A stretch of 46,999 nt of DNA from Clostridia bacterium (GTDB lineage Bacteria; Bacillota; Clostridia; UBA1381), in assembly GCA_017404065.1 (NCBI GenBank), contig JAFRDB010000031.1, forward strand, positions 1-46,999. The letters run 5' to 3'. Positions 25,796-35,658 of this stretch are shown here, piece by piece (position 1 is the first letter of the stretch; the number at the start of each line of letters is the position of its first letter). The notes under the pieces were generated by a model. That model saw nothing but the letters and a program-made list of their open reading frames with translations. It was not told where the DNA came from and made no database searches. The translations under genes were made by a program, and so were the position numbers.

Positions 25796-28106
25796 TTACC
25801 CGGAACACATATACGCCTAACGGCTTAAAGGTATATTCAAAGCTACCGTTCGCCGCAAATTTATTTATTTTCGGATGTATCCGCTCCGGCTCATCAAGAC
25901 TGTTTACATCATCTTCAGCGTATCCTGACAGCTCCGTTACCGTTACCTCCATTTTGTCCATGAACGGTATATCTATTACACCGCTTGTTTCCGTATCATT
26001 GATATTGACCGTCTTTATTATGACCTCACCTGTATCATCGTCAATTCCCGCGGTATAATACAGCTCTTTATTGATCTGCCGCTTATCGGTGATCTCGTTC
26101 TCCTTTTTACCGTTTATATATGTAGTAATAGTGCGTCCGTTTACCTCAAGCTTCAGATCGTATGTTATCCCGCTTTCAACTGAAAAACGAGTCTGTGTCA
26201 GAGCCGAACCTGAACCGTCTTCGATTTTGTCTATAATGCTGTCCTGGTTCTGCCAGCCGCCTATACTCCATACGATCCTGTTTGCCTCATCCGCCGCGGC
26301 AAAGCGCACCTTAAAACCTAACTCTCCGTAATTACGCCTTGCGCTTAGCTCTATACTGTAGCTGTCACTTTCAATCGCGCAAAGCTCCGCGTCACCGCCA
26401 TTTTCAAAACGGATATCGTCAAAGCGTGTGACCTTGCCCGTACAAGCATCTGTTACACGTATATTCCTGAATTCCGCACCGCAGCGATCGGCGGCAAGGC
26501 TGATAGCTCCGGAAAGCGTTTCCGCCCCCTTCGGTATGACTTTATCAAACCCTTCCTTCTCGACCCTCAGCAGCTGCGAGGGAATGTTGTTCATAAACAG
26601 CTTTTGCACATAGTAGTTTGCCGAACCGCATACTCTGTGATTATCGAACCATATCATGTCCGGAGACCAGTTCGTGTACTGCACATTTGAAAGCAGTGGC
26701 GCATAGCATACCAAGCCCACCGCGTGCGCACTGTTTTCAAGTCCTGTCATGTACACCGCCTCCGCCGCCGCGTTATAATACATATTGCCCCATGACGCGT
26801 ATTCACCCAAAAAAACCTTTGGCGCGTCCGCGCTGAAATCCAAGTATCTATCGCTGTTGGCTATCATCCATGACGGAGACATATAGTAATGCTCATCAAT
26901 AAGATCCGATCCGTTCCTTCTTGCATTTTCCCAGCCGCGGTCATATTCGCCGCCATGATTGAACGGGCTTGCCGAGTTGATTATTTTTATGTCCGGATAT
27001 TTTTCCCGTATCGCCTTGTGGAATACATCGTATCTGTCGAAAAAGCCCTGTCCGACCTCTTCATTACCTATACCGATATACTTCATCCCAAACGGCTCCG
27101 GATGTCCAAGCTCCGCGCGGACCTTGCCCCATAACGTGTCTGCGCCGCCGTTGGCAAATTCAATAAGATCGAGCGCGTCATACACCCATTCATCAAGCTC
27201 ATCCATAGGCACGGCCTGCTTTGTGTGCGGATTATATCCTGCCGAAAGCACCGGCAGCGGCTCTGCTCCGATATCCTCACAAAACAGAAAATACTCATAA
27301 TAGCCCAAGCCCAACGTCTGATTATAGCCCCAATTATTGCGCCGCGCCGGACGGTTCTTTATATCACCTACTGTATTCTTCCACCTATAGCAGGAATTAC
27401 GATCATCCTTACTGAGTGATCCGTCGTGCACGAGGCATCCGCCGGGAAATCGGACAAACCGCGGCTTCAGCTCCTCCAAAAGCTTTGCAATATCCGCGCG
27501 CAATCCGTTCTCTCTGCCCTTATATGTATCCTGCGGGAACAAGGACACAAAGTCAAGATACACCTTTCCGCTCTGAATCATGGTGATACAAAGCTTTGCC
27601 GAAGGATCGTCAGCCCTGCCTGTAAGCGTTATGGAATAGTCCTTCCACTCACTGTCAAGGCACAGCTCTCTGCTGTCATGTCTTATCCTGTCCGCGCTTA
27701 CTATGGACACAAGTATCCTTGCGTTGTCCTTTGCTTTTGCTGTTATTTTTAAATTGTATTTTTTGTCGGCATAGATCGGAAGACCGCTGTTAAACCCTTC
27801 GTTTTGCACTCCGGCAGCTGTGCCGTCCGTTATGACCTCCATAACAAGATAGTGCCGGTTCACATCGTTTGCCGGTTCTTTGTCCATAACAGCAAGCGAG
27901 ACCGTAGTGCCTGCCGGCTGTATCTCGTTCCAAGCAGTAAGTCCGCTGTATGAAGGATTGTCTATCGGTGAAAACTCAAAGCTGCGGTTTCTTATCATTT
28001 CCGCATAGAGTCCGCCGTCAGCGGCATGGTTCAGATCCTCTATAAATATACCGTAAAAATCTCCAAACCGCGCTCCGCGCTCTTTGGTTATTTTCAGTTT
28101 GTTCAT
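25785..28106 (-). CDS. Alpha-L-arabinofuranosidase, GH51
   Basis: The enzyme releases L-arabinose from arabinan or arabinoxylan oligosaccharides. It has 773 residues. An N-terminal segment with GDFYGIFIEDLNHAADGGLYAE is followed by a carbohydrate-binding-like insert (about 60-195), the TIM barrel with acid/base E349 in IGIGNEEVG and nucleophile E435 in VFLGEYASWG, and the C-terminal arabinofuranosidase beta domain containing a laminin-G-like stretch (about 590-700). No signal peptide is present, so it acts in the cytosol on imported oligosaccharides. It overlaps the stop of the upstream symporter gene (ATGA). It is the last gene of the operon. Confidence 0.93.
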   Translation of the reverse strand: MNKLKITKERGARFGDFYGIFIEDLNHAADGGLYAEMIRNRSFEFSPIDNPSYSGLTAWNEIQPAGTTVSLAVMDKEPANDVNRHYLVMEVITDGTAAGVQNEGFNSGLPIYADKKYNLKITAKAKDNARILVSIVSADRIRHDSRELCLDSEWKDYSITLTGRADDPSAKLCITMIQSGKVYLDFVSLFPQDTYKGRENGLRADIAKLLEELKPRFVRFPGGCLVHDGSLSKDDRNSCYRWKNTVGDIKNRPARRNNWGYNQTLGLGYYEYFLFCEDIGAEPLPVLSAGYNPHTKQAVPMDELDEWVYDALDLIEFANGGADTLWGKVRAELGHPEPFGMKYIGIGNEEVGQGFFDRYDVFHKAIREKYPDIKIINSASPFNHGGEYDRGWENARRNGSDLIDEHYYMSPSWMIANSDRYLDFSADAPKVFLGEYASWGNMYYNAAAEAVYMTGLENSAHAVGLVCYAPLLSNVQYTNWSPDMIWFDNHRVCGSANYYVQKLFMNNIPSQLLRVEKEGFDKVIPKGAETLSGAISLAADRCGAEFRNIRVTDACTGKVTRFDDIRFENGGDAELCAIESDSYSIELSARRNYGELGFKVRFAAADEANRIVWSIGGWQNQDSIIDKIEDGSGSALTQTRFSVESGITYDLKLEVNGRTITTYINGKKENEITDKRQINKELYYTAGIDDDTGEVIIKTVNINDTETSGVIDIPFMDKMEVTVTELSGYAEDDVNSLDEPERIHPKINKFAANGSFEYTFKPLGVYVFRVRSS

Positions 28107-29599
28107 TTTTGCTCTGCTCTAAGCGCAGCTTCCTGCTCCTTCTGTATATCCTCATGCATCGACAGGATCGGTTTGACATCCATTTTTCTCATGTGCCTGT
28201 CTACATAGTTCTTAACACAGCGGTATACTATCGGTGAAAGAATCAGAACACCTATAAGGTTCGGAAGCATCATAAGACCATTGAAGGTGTCTGAGAGATC
28301 CCACGCAAGGTTTTCGCCCATTACAGCGCCGCCGAATATGGCGATCGTAAATGCTACCTTATATATGATCGTTGCCTTTGTGCCGAACAAATACTCGAAC
28401 GCCTTTGTACCGTAGTGGCTCCAACCGAGGCATGTCGAGAACGCGAACAGCAGAATCGCTATCGCAACAAAGTTTACACCGACTGTTCCGAAGGCCGTAC
28501 CGAATGCCTGCGCGACAAGCGAGCCTGTCTGAGCGGTCTCTGAAATAAGCTTACCTGTTTCAAGATCAACAAGCCCCGACGAAAGAAGTGAGAACGCGGT
28601 AAGCGTGCATACAACTATGGTATCTGCAAACACCTCAAAGATGCCCCACATGCCCTGCATGACCGGCTCCTTAACATTTGAGTTTGAGTGAACCATTACC
28701 GATGAACCGAGACCCGCCTCGTTTGAGAACACACCGCGCTTCATACCCATCTGTATTGCAAGCTTCACGCCCGAACCGACAATACCGCCGGCAGCCGCCT
28801 TCATACCGAACGCGCCCTTGAATATCGCCGAGAACACCTCTCCGAACATCGAAGCGTGCATGATGCATATTATTATCGTGCCTACAAGATACAATACTAC
28901 CATAAACGGCACGAGCTTTTCCGTTACGGCAACTATTCTCTTAAGACCACCGATTATTATAAGACCGGCTACTATTACAAGAACTATTCCCGTTATGTAC
29001 TGCGGTATCGAAAACGCGCTGTTCATATTGGTAGCAATAGTATTGATCTGCGTCATGTTGCCGATACCAAAGGATGCGATCAGACAGAATATACTGAACA
29101 AAACCGCAAGTATGGCGCCTATCTGCTTACAGCCCTTCTTTGAGCCGAGTCCGTAGCGGAGATAGTACATCGCTCCACCGCTCCACTCACCTTGCTCATT
29201 CCTTATTCTGTAGAGTATGCCAAGGACATTCTCCGAAAAATTCGTCATCATTCCGACAAAGGCCATCATCCACATCCAGAATACTGCACCCGGTCCGCCT
29301 ATAGCGATAGCCGATGCGACACCCGCGATGTTACCCGTACCGACCGTTGCCGCTAACGCGGTGCAAAGGCTTTGGAATTGCGAGATCTGTTTATCCTCCG
29401 TATGCTTCGTTACGTGCCTGTCCTTAAAGATCGCACCAATGGTATTTGTCCACCAATGCTTCAGATGCGATATCTGGAACACCTTTGTGAGTATAGTCAT
29501 TAGCACGCCGACAAACGCCAGAAGTATAAGCGCCGGCCAGCCCCATACCGCACTGTTAACGGCATTGTTTATATTTTTAACAACATCTAAAAACTGCAT
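28103..29599 (-). CDS. AGCS-family sodium:amino acid (alanine/glycine) symporter
   Basis: The 498-residue protein has about 11 membrane segments. It shows the AGCS signatures GTGNIAGVASAIAIGGPGAVFWMWM in part (TGNIAGVASAI, GPGAVFWMW), SEAGLGS as NEAGLGSSVMVHS, and the C-terminal GWSHYGTKAFEYLFG. Family members import alanine, glycine or related amino acids with Na+ or H+. The position between an L-ribulokinase-like gene and an arabinofuranosidase gene is unexpected for an amino acid carrier. It may be co-regulated by chance, or its substrate may differ. The stop overlaps the GH51 start. Confidence 0.92.
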   Translation of the reverse strand: MQFLDVVKNINNAVNSAVWGWPALILLAFVGVLMTILTKVFQISHLKHWWTNTIGAIFKDRHVTKHTEDKQISQFQSLCTALAATVGTGNIAGVASAIAIGGPGAVFWMWMMAFVGMMTNFSENVLGILYRIRNEQGEWSGGAMYYLRYGLGSKKGCKQIGAILAVLFSIFCLIASFGIGNMTQINTIATNMNSAFSIPQYITGIVLVIVAGLIIIGGLKRIVAVTEKLVPFMVVLYLVGTIIICIMHASMFGEVFSAIFKGAFGMKAAAGGIVGSGVKLAIQMGMKRGVFSNEAGLGSSVMVHSNSNVKEPVMQGMWGIFEVFADTIVVCTLTAFSLLSSGLVDLETGKLISETAQTGSLVAQAFGTAFGTVGVNFVAIAILLFAFSTCLGWSHYGTKAFEYLFGTKATIIYKVAFTIAIFGGAVMGENLAWDLSDTFNGLMMLPNLIGVLILSPIVYRCVKNYVDRHMRKMDVKPILSMHEDIQKEQEAALRAEQK

Positions 29600-29626
29600 T
29601 TTTTATTTCTCCTTACTTAATTTTTA

Positions 29627-31207
29627 TCATGTCATATTATCTACTGCCGCTCTCTCTATTGCAAGTCCCCTCTTGTAGCTTCGAATGAAGGCGTTGAAGC
29701 CATCCACCTCTTTCTGCTCCGGCTTTACAGTTGTGCCTTTGCTGCCTGCGAACACCCTTTTTTCAAGATACTTATCAAAAGTTTCATCATCCGCTTTTGT
29801 TATCATATAATCCGCAAGAAGCGCTATGCCCCATGCTCCGCCCTCGCCCGCAGTCTCCATTACGGTTACGGGTGCGTTTATCGCGTTTGCCGTTATCTGC
29901 TGGCCAACGCGCGGCGTCTTATACAGACCACCGTGACCGGTTATGCTGTCAAGCTTAACTCCCTCGCGCAAAAGCATTATGTCAAGACCTATCTTGAGAA
30001 CTGCAAGCGTTGAATATAGCGTTGCCTTCGCAAAGTTTTGGAAATCGAACCTGCTTTCCGGAGTTCTTACGACCAACGGTCTACCGACCTCCATGCCCGT
30101 AATGTTCTCGCCTGACACATAGTTATAGGTAAGCACGTTTCCGCAATCAGGATCACCCCTGAGTGCCTCATTAAAGAAGGTGTCATAGAGCTTGCCCGTC
30201 TCTGTCTTTACGCCGTAAGCCTCAAGAAAGCCCTTAAAACAGCCTATCCACGCATTAAGATCGGATGTACAGTTGTTACAGTGCACCATGCCAACCAAGT
30301 CACCCGACGGGGTCGTTACTAAATCTATCTCCGGATGTACCTCCTTCAGATCATCCTTTAACACGACCATGCCGAACACGGATGTTCCGGCGGAGATATT
30401 TCCCGTGCCGACCTTGACACTGTTTGTTGCCGCCATGCCTGTGCCCGCATCTCCCTCAGGCGGACACATCGGCGCACCAGGCTGTAGCTTGCCGCTCACA
30501 TCGAGCAGCTTTGCGCCTTCGGCTGTGAGAGTTCCTGCCGGCTCGCCCGCCGTTAAAACGGATGGGAATATCTCCTCAAGCGTCCACGGATAATCCTTTG
30601 CAAGCTCATTGAACTGCTCTGTCATCCGTGCGTTGAATCGCTTTGTCTTTATATCTATCGGGAACATTCCGCTTGCTTCGCCCACACCTAAAACCTTCTC
30701 GCCCGAAAGCTGCCAGTGGATATAGCCTGCAAGCGTTGTCTGGAACGCGATATCCTTAACGTGATCTTCGCCGCTAAGCATTGCCTGATACAAGTGGGCT
30801 ATGCTCCAGCGCTGTGGGATCGGATAGTTAAACAGCTTTGTGAGCTTTTCCGCAGCCTCGCCGGTTATGGAATTGCGCCATGTTCGGAACGGAACGAGCA
30901 GCTCGCCGTCCTTATCAAAAACCATATACCCGTGCATCATAGCGCTGAAACCTATTGCCGCAAGCTGTGTGATCTCAGCTCCGTACTTCTCCTTTACGTC
31001 CCTCACAAGATCGCTGTAGCAGTCCTGCAATCCCGATCGAATCTCATCAAGGCTGTACGTCCAGATCCCGTCCACAAGCGAGTTCTCCCACTCGTGACTG
31101 CCACTTGCCAGCGGTGCCTTGTCCGCACCTATGAGCACTGCCTTTATGCGGGTAGAGCCAAACTCTATTCCGAGCACTGCTTTTCCCGATTCAATATATT
31201 GCTTCAT
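29627..31207 (-). CDS. FGGY carbohydrate kinase, probable L-ribulokinase
   Basis: The 526-residue FGGY kinase has the N-terminal phosphate loop [14 protein letters not shown], a substrate region [19 protein letters not shown], the ATPase-fold motif [16 protein letters not shown], and the C-terminal [16 protein letters not shown] and [17 protein letters not shown]. It resembles the Bacteroides-type arabinose-operon kinase more than classical AraB or XylB. With GH51 downstream, phosphorylation of L-ribulose is the best guess. AraA and AraD are not in the window. The start at 31207 has AAGGGAG upstream; an ATG at 31252 would sit at the transcription start. Confidence 0.85.
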   Translation of the reverse strand: MKQYIESGKAVLGIEFGSTRIKAVLIGADKAPLASGSHEWENSLVDGIWTYSLDEIRSGLQDCYSDLVRDVKEKYGAEITQLAAIGFSAMMHGYMVFDKDGELLVPFRTWRNSITGEAAEKLTKLFNYPIPQRWSIAHLYQAMLSGEDHVKDIAFQTTLAGYIHWQLSGEKVLGVGEASGMFPIDIKTKRFNARMTEQFNELAKDYPWTLEEIFPSVLTAGEPAGTLTAEGAKLLDVSGKLQPGAPMCPPEGDAGTGMAATNSVKVGTGNISAGTSVFGMVVLKDDLKEVHPEIDLVTTPSGDLVGMVHCNNCTSDLNAWIGCFKGFLEAYGVKTETGKLYDTFFNEALRGDPDCGNVLTYNYVSGENITGMEVGRPLVVRTPESRFDFQNFAKATLYSTLAVLKIGLDIMLLREGVKLDSITGHGGLYKTPRVGQQITANAINAPVTVMETAGEGGAWGIALLADYMITKADDETFDKYLEKRVFAGSKGTTVKPEQKEVDGFNAFIRSYKRGLAIERAAVDNMT

Positions 31208-31259
31208 TTCAAACTCCCTTCCTATTGATTTTGTAAATTTACGTATATACATTTATTTT

Positions 31260-31288
31260 ATTATATAATAATGATGTTTTCTTGTCAA
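31260..31288 (-). promoter_or_regulatory. Consensus promoter of the arabinose operon
   Basis: On the minus strand, TTGACA (31288-31283) and TATAAT (31265-31260) are separated by 17 nt. It drives the kinase, symporter and GH51 genes. No clear AraR operator was recognised. Confidence 0.88.
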
Positions 31289-31339
31289 TGAAATTTTGGT
31301 TGATTAGTATTAAATATATATTAAAATGTTAAAATAGTA

Positions 31340-31368
31340 TTGCAAATCATTCAAATATGATGTATACT
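31340..31368 (+). promoter_or_regulatory. Promoter of the nfeD-stomatin operon
   Basis: TTGCAA (31340-31345) and TATACT (31363-31368) are separated by 17 nt, 10 nt before the ribosome binding site, giving a very short leader. Confidence 0.6.
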
Positions 31369-31392
31369 ATACGCATAAGGAGGGGGATGTCT

Positions 31393-31827
31393 ATGCAGCA
31401 GCCGGGATTACTATGGCTTATTGCCGTTGTGGTGTTCGTTGCGATAGAAGCACTGACCTATCAACTTGTTTCGATCTGGTTCGCCATTGGCGCAGCAGGT
31501 GCGCTCATAGCGTTTGTTTGCGGCGCGGCTCTGCCTGTTCAGATCGGAGTATTTGTTGTACTGTCGGTTTTAATGTTTGCCGCACTCAGACCCATATCGA
31601 TAAGGCTGGTAAAAAAACGCCGCATCAAAACCAACGCTGATGAGCTGGTAGGGAAAACAGCGCTTATCACCGAAGCCGTAAACAATCTGAACGGTACCGG
31701 AAGCGGCAAAATAAACGGTATGGTTTGGACAGTGAGAAGCATATCGGATGAGCCGATCCCTGTCGGAGCTACAGCAAGGATCGTAAGAATCGAAGGAGTA
31801 AAATTAATAGTTGACGGAGGGAAATAA
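31393..31827 (+). CDS. NfeD-like membrane protein
   Basis: The 144-residue protein has two to three membrane segments in its N-terminal half (LLWLIAVVVFVAIEAL; FAIGAAGALIAFV; VQIGVFVVLSVLMFAAL). A soluble OB-fold domain follows (about 80-144), recognised by LVGKTALITEAVNN and GATARIVRIEGVKLIV. NfeD proteins partner with SPFH/stomatin proteins in membrane microdomains. The ATG at 31393 is chosen because AGGAGGGGG abuts the alternative ATG at 31387. It is 2 nt upstream of the stomatin gene. Confidence 0.9.
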   Translation: MQQPGLLWLIAVVVFVAIEALTYQLVSIWFAIGAAGALIAFVCGAALPVQIGVFVVLSVLMFAALRPISIRLVKKRRIKTNADELVGKTALITEAVNNLNGTGSGKINGMVWTVRSISDEPIPVGATARIVRIEGVKLIVDGGK

Positions 31828-31829
31828 TC

Positions 31830-32723
31830 ATGTTGTTTTTATTGATACTTTTAGTTATCGTGCTTGTGGTGCTTATTGCTAACATAAAGATCGTACCTCA
31901 GACAAACGCTTATATCATTGAGCGTCTGGGCGGATACCACACGACCTGGAGCGTGGGACTGCATATAAAGGTGCCGTTCATTGACCGGATCGCAAAAAAG
32001 GTGAACCTGAAAGAGCAGGTTGTGGATTTTGAGCCGCAGCCGGTTATAACCAAGGATAATGTAACCATGCAGATAGACACGGTAGTGTACTATCAGATAA
32101 CCGATCCGAAGCTTTTCGCTTACGGCGTTGAGAGACCGATGATGGCGATAGAAAACCTCACCGCAACAACGCTCAGAAACATCATTGGCGATCTTGAGCT
32201 TGATGAGTCACTCACATCGCGCGACACGATCAATACACGCATGCGGGCGATACTTGACGAAGCTACGGATCCGTGGGGAATAAAGGTCAACCGCGTTGAG
32301 CTGAAAAACATAATGCCGCCTGCCGCTATTCGTGACGCCATGGAACGCCAGATGAAGGCGGAGCGTGAGAGACGCGAGAGCATACTCAAGGCGGAGGGTG
32401 AGAAGAAGAGTACGATCCTTATCGCCGAGGGTGAAAAGGAGAGCGCGATCCTCCGTGCAGAGGCAAAGAAGGAATCCGAGATCCGCGAGGCGGAGGGTGA
32501 GGCGCAGGCTATACTCACTGTTCAGAAGGCTGTCGCAGAGGGAATAAAGCTTATTAACGCGGCCGATCCAAAGGATGGATATCTTACGATCAAATCGCTT
32601 GAAAGCCTTGAAGCGCTTGCAAACGGCAAATCAACAAAAATCGTTGTTCCTTCAAACATCCAGGGGCTTGCAGGACTTGCGACTTCGCTTACCGAGGTAG
32701 TAACGACAGCAAAAGAGAACTAA
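31830..32723 (+). CDS. SPFH/Band 7 stomatin-like protein (QmcA/paraslipin type)
   Basis: The 297-residue protein has one N-terminal membrane segment (LFLLILLVIVLVVLIANIKI), an SPFH domain (about 25-180; NAYIIERLGGYHTTWSVGL, LKEQVVDFEPQPVITKDNV, TTLRNIIGDLELDESLTSRD), and a long heptad-rich helix (about 180-245) with repeated AEGEKKS and AEGEKES units. It scaffolds membrane microdomains with its NfeD partner. Start: ATG 6 nt after GGAGGG. Confidence 0.93.
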   Translation: MLFLLILLVIVLVVLIANIKIVPQTNAYIIERLGGYHTTWSVGLHIKVPFIDRIAKKVNLKEQVVDFEPQPVITKDNVTMQIDTVVYYQITDPKLFAYGVERPMMAIENLTATTLRNIIGDLELDESLTSRDTINTRMRAILDEATDPWGIKVNRVELKNIMPPAAIRDAMERQMKAERERRESILKAEGEKKSTILIAEGEKESAILRAEAKKESEIREAEGEAQAILTVQKAVAEGIKLINAADPKDGYLTIKSLESLEALANGKSTKIVVPSNIQGLAGLATSLTEVVTTAKEN

Positions 32724-32815
32724 AAAACGGGACTGTAAAAAGTCCGGATCGCAAAAAAGAGATTGCTTGAGTAGGGGGTACGGACATATTCCCGGGCTCT
32801 GAAAGGAGTTTGAAT

Positions 32816-32896
32816 ATGACCGCACCCCCGTTTAGTTTTTCCACTAAACTTATTATTGTTTTCTTAATATCATTCTTATTTCATCGGTTGTCATAG
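32816..32896 (+). CDS. Possible 26-residue membrane peptide, low confidence
   Basis: An ATG at 32816 has AAAGGAG 7 nt upstream and reads 26 codons to TAG at 32894, giving a hydrophobic peptide (STKLIIVFLISFLF core). Its 3' half overlaps the end of spo0A on the opposite strand. Upstream, AGGGGGTACGG and CCGCACCCCC can pair and would bury the ribosome binding site. It could be a regulated small protein or chance. Confidence 0.22.
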   Translation: MTAPPFSFSTKLIIVFLISFLFHRLS

Positions 32897-33611
32897 CTAT
32901 GTATTCTGCATTAGTGGGACGTGAAATAAGATTGTCTCTGTCATAACCGAAAATATCGGATATGATTTTTTTATTCCCGCGCCGCCACGAAACCTCTATC
33001 GCGTGGCGAATTGCTCGCTCTATACAGCTTTTTGTGGTATTATATTTTTCTGCAAGAGCAGGGTATAAACGCTTTGTTATAGGTGATATCATATCGGGAT
33101 CATTTAAAGTAAAAAGTAACGCGCTGCGCATATATTTATATCCATCAAGGTGAGCCGGCATACCGAGGCTTTTAAGAAAAACAGTTATATTTCCTTCTAT
33201 ATCTGTTTTCTTTTCAGGTACAGAAATAGAGTTTTTTATTCCTTTTAAAAGATCACAAGCAGTAATACATATATTTTCGTATGTCTGAGGCTTTATCATA
33301 AAGTAATCAGCACCGTATTTTGAAGCGGCTGAAAGAAGACCGGGAAGACTTGATGATGTGTTTATTATAATTAATGGTCTTTTTTCTGTTCCTTCGTTAT
33401 AGAGTCTTCTTAATATGCCTATCCCGTCAAGAACCGGAATAAGCGCATCAAGAATAATGACATCCGGTTTAATAATCGAAATGAGATTGTATCCTTCCTC
33501 GCCGTTAAGGGAATATGATGCCTCATAAAAAAGCCCGCTTTTCTTTGCATATTGTGAAAGTGAGGATGCATAGTTTTTATCGGGATCAATAACAAGCAAA
33601 GTATATTTCAT
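32853..33611 (-). CDS. spo0A: Sporulation master regulator Spo0A
   Basis: The 252-residue protein has an N-terminal receiver domain (acid pocket D9 and D11, phospho-acceptor D55 in IILDALIPVLDG, and the conserved Lys in FMIKPQ). The C-terminal Spo0A DNA-binding domain (about 150-250) has ITKRLYPALAEKYNTT, ERAIRHAIEVSWRRGN and PTNAEYIAMTTDEIR. It controls entry into sporulation. In the recognition helix, the Arg of B. subtilis SRVERAIRHA is Cys here (SCIERAIRHA). No spoIVB lies upstream, unlike in many Firmicutes. AGAGGTG precedes the ATG. Confidence 0.95.
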   Translation of the reverse strand: MKYTLLVIDPDKNYASSLSQYAKKSGLFYEASYSLNGEEGYNLISIIKPDVIILDALIPVLDGIGILRRLYNEGTEKRPLIIINTSSSLPGLLSAASKYGADYFMIKPQTYENICITACDLLKGIKNSISVPEKKTDIEGNITVFLKSLGMPAHLDGYKYMRSALLFTLNDPDMISPITKRLYPALAEKYNTTKSCIERAIRHAIEVSWRRGNKKIISDIFGYDRDNLISRPTNAEYIAMTTDEIRMILRKQ

Positions 33612-33758
33612 ATTTATTCACCTCTGATTTTTATCCTTTACATATTATTTTATCATAAAATTTATTAAAATCAATGGGTATCAATAAAACGTAAAGACAA
33701 TATAAATATTTAAAAATATGCTTGTAAAAATAGGAAGAACGAGTGTATATTATGCAAA

Positions 33759-33794
33759 AATTTAACAGCCGAATATGATTCCGGCTGTTAAATT
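33759..33794 (-). terminator. Intrinsic terminator of htpG
   Basis: AATTTAACAGCCG (33759-33771) pairs perfectly over 13 bp with CGGCTGTTAAATT (33782-33794), followed on the minus strand by a short T-run. Confidence 0.85.
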
Positions 33795-33797
33795 GTT

Positions 33798-35627
33798 TTA
33801 ATATAATCTGCTCAGAAGATCGTTTGATCTTTCTATAAATTTGCTCATCTGATCTGATTCGAGCGGACTATGTGATATTTTTGCAAGATCATAAATATGA
33901 TCTATGACCATTTTTTTAGTATTATCATCTAAAGTATCGAGCCGTTCTATAAGATCATTTGAACTGTTTATAACAAGGGTATATTCATCCTTGAACATGT
34001 CCGCCATTCCTGCAAACTGCTGACCATAGCTCTTGTACATTTCCTGCATACGTCGTGATTGTTCACTTAAAAGTATAACAGCAGGGATCTTTTTATTTTT
34101 AAGACTTTGTACCTCTATTTTAAGAGAGGCGTCATTTATTTCATTTTTAAATGCCTCTATAAGAGAGTTGTTCTTTTCTTCGTCCTTGTTTTTATCATCT
34201 GTTATATCGGATAAGGCTGAGTCTATGCGTTTAAATTTTATGTCGGGATTTTTCATTTCAAGATATGAAATGAAATGAGTGTCCATCATTGAAGGAAGCT
34301 CCACAGCATTTAATCCCTGTTCCTTAAACATATTTATATACTGTGACTGCTGTTTTTCATCTGATATATAATAAATATCAGCCTTTTCTTTTCCGTCTGT
34401 TAATTCCGAAAGAGTTATATATTTACCGTCAAGGTCCTTATATATAATAGCATCCTTTACCTTATCATAAAATTTATCGTCCCTTACACAACCATATTTA
34501 ACGAATATATTAATGTCATCCCAATACTTTTCGTAGTTATCTTTATCATTTTTATAGAGGTTTACGAGCTTATCTGCTACCTTACGTGTTATATGTGATG
34601 ATATCTTCTTAACATATCCGTCATTTTGCAGGAAGCTTCTTGATACATTGAGCGGAAGATCGGGACAATCTATTACTCCTTTAAGGAGCATTAAAAACTC
34701 CGGTATTACCTCTTTTACATTATCCGCTACGAACACCTGATTATTAAACAGCTTTATCTGTCCCTCTATTCCCGCGAATTCATGATTTATCTTGGGGAAG
34801 TAAAGTATTCCTTTAAGATTGAAAGGATAGTCAACATTAAGATGTATCCAGAAAAGCGGTTCGTTAAAGTCTAAGAATACATTTCTGTAAAATTCCTTAT
34901 AATCTTCATCGGTGCATTCGGATGGTTTTTTCATCCACAGAGGATCAGTATCATTTATTGGTTTAGGTTCTTCTTTATCTTCGGTATTTTCCGCAGCCCG
35001 ATCACCTGAGTTAACAAAATAAATCTCTACCGGCAGAAATGCGCAGTATTTACGAAGTATTTCGCGAATCTTGAATTCTTCAAGAAATTCTTCACTGTCC
35101 TTTGATATATATATAGTTACAGTTGTTCCGCGCTCGGTGCGTGTTCCTTCAGTAAGGTCATATTCCATACTTCCGTCACAGGTCCACTTTGCGGCTACGG
35201 AGCCGGGTAAGTATGATAAGGAGTCTATTTCTACTTTATCAGCCACCATGAAGGAGCTGTAGAAACCAAGTCCGAAATGACCGATTATTTGTGAGCTGTT
35301 ATCATTTTCATCCTTATATTTGTCTAAAAATTCTGCCGCTCCCGAGAATGCTATCTGATTTATATATTTGTCTATCTCATCAGACGTCATACCTATTCCG
35401 TTATCACTGACCGAGAGAGTTTTATTTTCCTTATCAACAGTAACGGTGATCTTATAATCAGTATCTGCTTCCGCCTCGCCGGAAAGAGATATTTTTTTAA
35501 ACTTTGTTATTGCGTCACAGCCGTTAGATACAAGCTCACGCAGAAAAATATCCTTATCTGAATATAGCCACTTTTTGATTATAGGAAATAGATTTTCCGA
35601 ATCAACTGAAATATTACCTTTTGCCAT
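33798..35627 (-). CDS. htpG: HtpG, Hsp90-family chaperone
   Basis: The 609-residue cytosolic chaperone has the GHKL ATPase N-domain (LRELVSNGCDAITKFK, DNGIGMTSDEI, GHFGLGFYSSFMVADKV), the middle domain with the catalytic Arg region (PLNVSRSFLQND), and a C-terminal dimerisation domain. The length matches the family. The promoter is consensus and a perfect CIRCE lies upstream, so HrcA-type heat control is likely. The ribosome binding site is AGAGGTGA. Confidence 0.97.
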   Translation of the reverse strand: MAKGNISVDSENLFPIIKKWLYSDKDIFLRELVSNGCDAITKFKKISLSGEAEADTDYKITVTVDKENKTLSVSDNGIGMTSDEIDKYINQIAFSGAAEFLDKYKDENDNSSQIIGHFGLGFYSSFMVADKVEIDSLSYLPGSVAAKWTCDGSMEYDLTEGTRTERGTTVTIYISKDSEEFLEEFKIREILRKYCAFLPVEIYFVNSGDRAAENTEDKEEPKPINDTDPLWMKKPSECTDEDYKEFYRNVFLDFNEPLFWIHLNVDYPFNLKGILYFPKINHEFAGIEGQIKLFNNQVFVADNVKEVIPEFLMLLKGVIDCPDLPLNVSRSFLQNDGYVKKISSHITRKVADKLVNLYKNDKDNYEKYWDDINIFVKYGCVRDDKFYDKVKDAIIYKDLDGKYITLSELTDGKEKADIYYISDEKQQSQYINMFKEQGLNAVELPSMMDTHFISYLEMKNPDIKFKRIDSALSDITDDKNKDEEKNNSLIEAFKNEINDASLKIEVQSLKNKKIPAVILLSEQSRRMQEMYKSYGQQFAGMADMFKDEYTLVINSSNDLIERLDTLDDNTKKMVIDHIYDLAKISHSPLESDQMSKFIERSNDLLSRLY

Positions 35628-35658
35628 TATTGGTCACCTCTTTTAATTTTGTTAACTA

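Noticed and set aside
31207..31252. Longer start for the FGGY kinase at 31252
   Set aside because: The consensus promoter -10 at 31260-31265 puts the transcript start at that codon, and the extra residues are not family-like.
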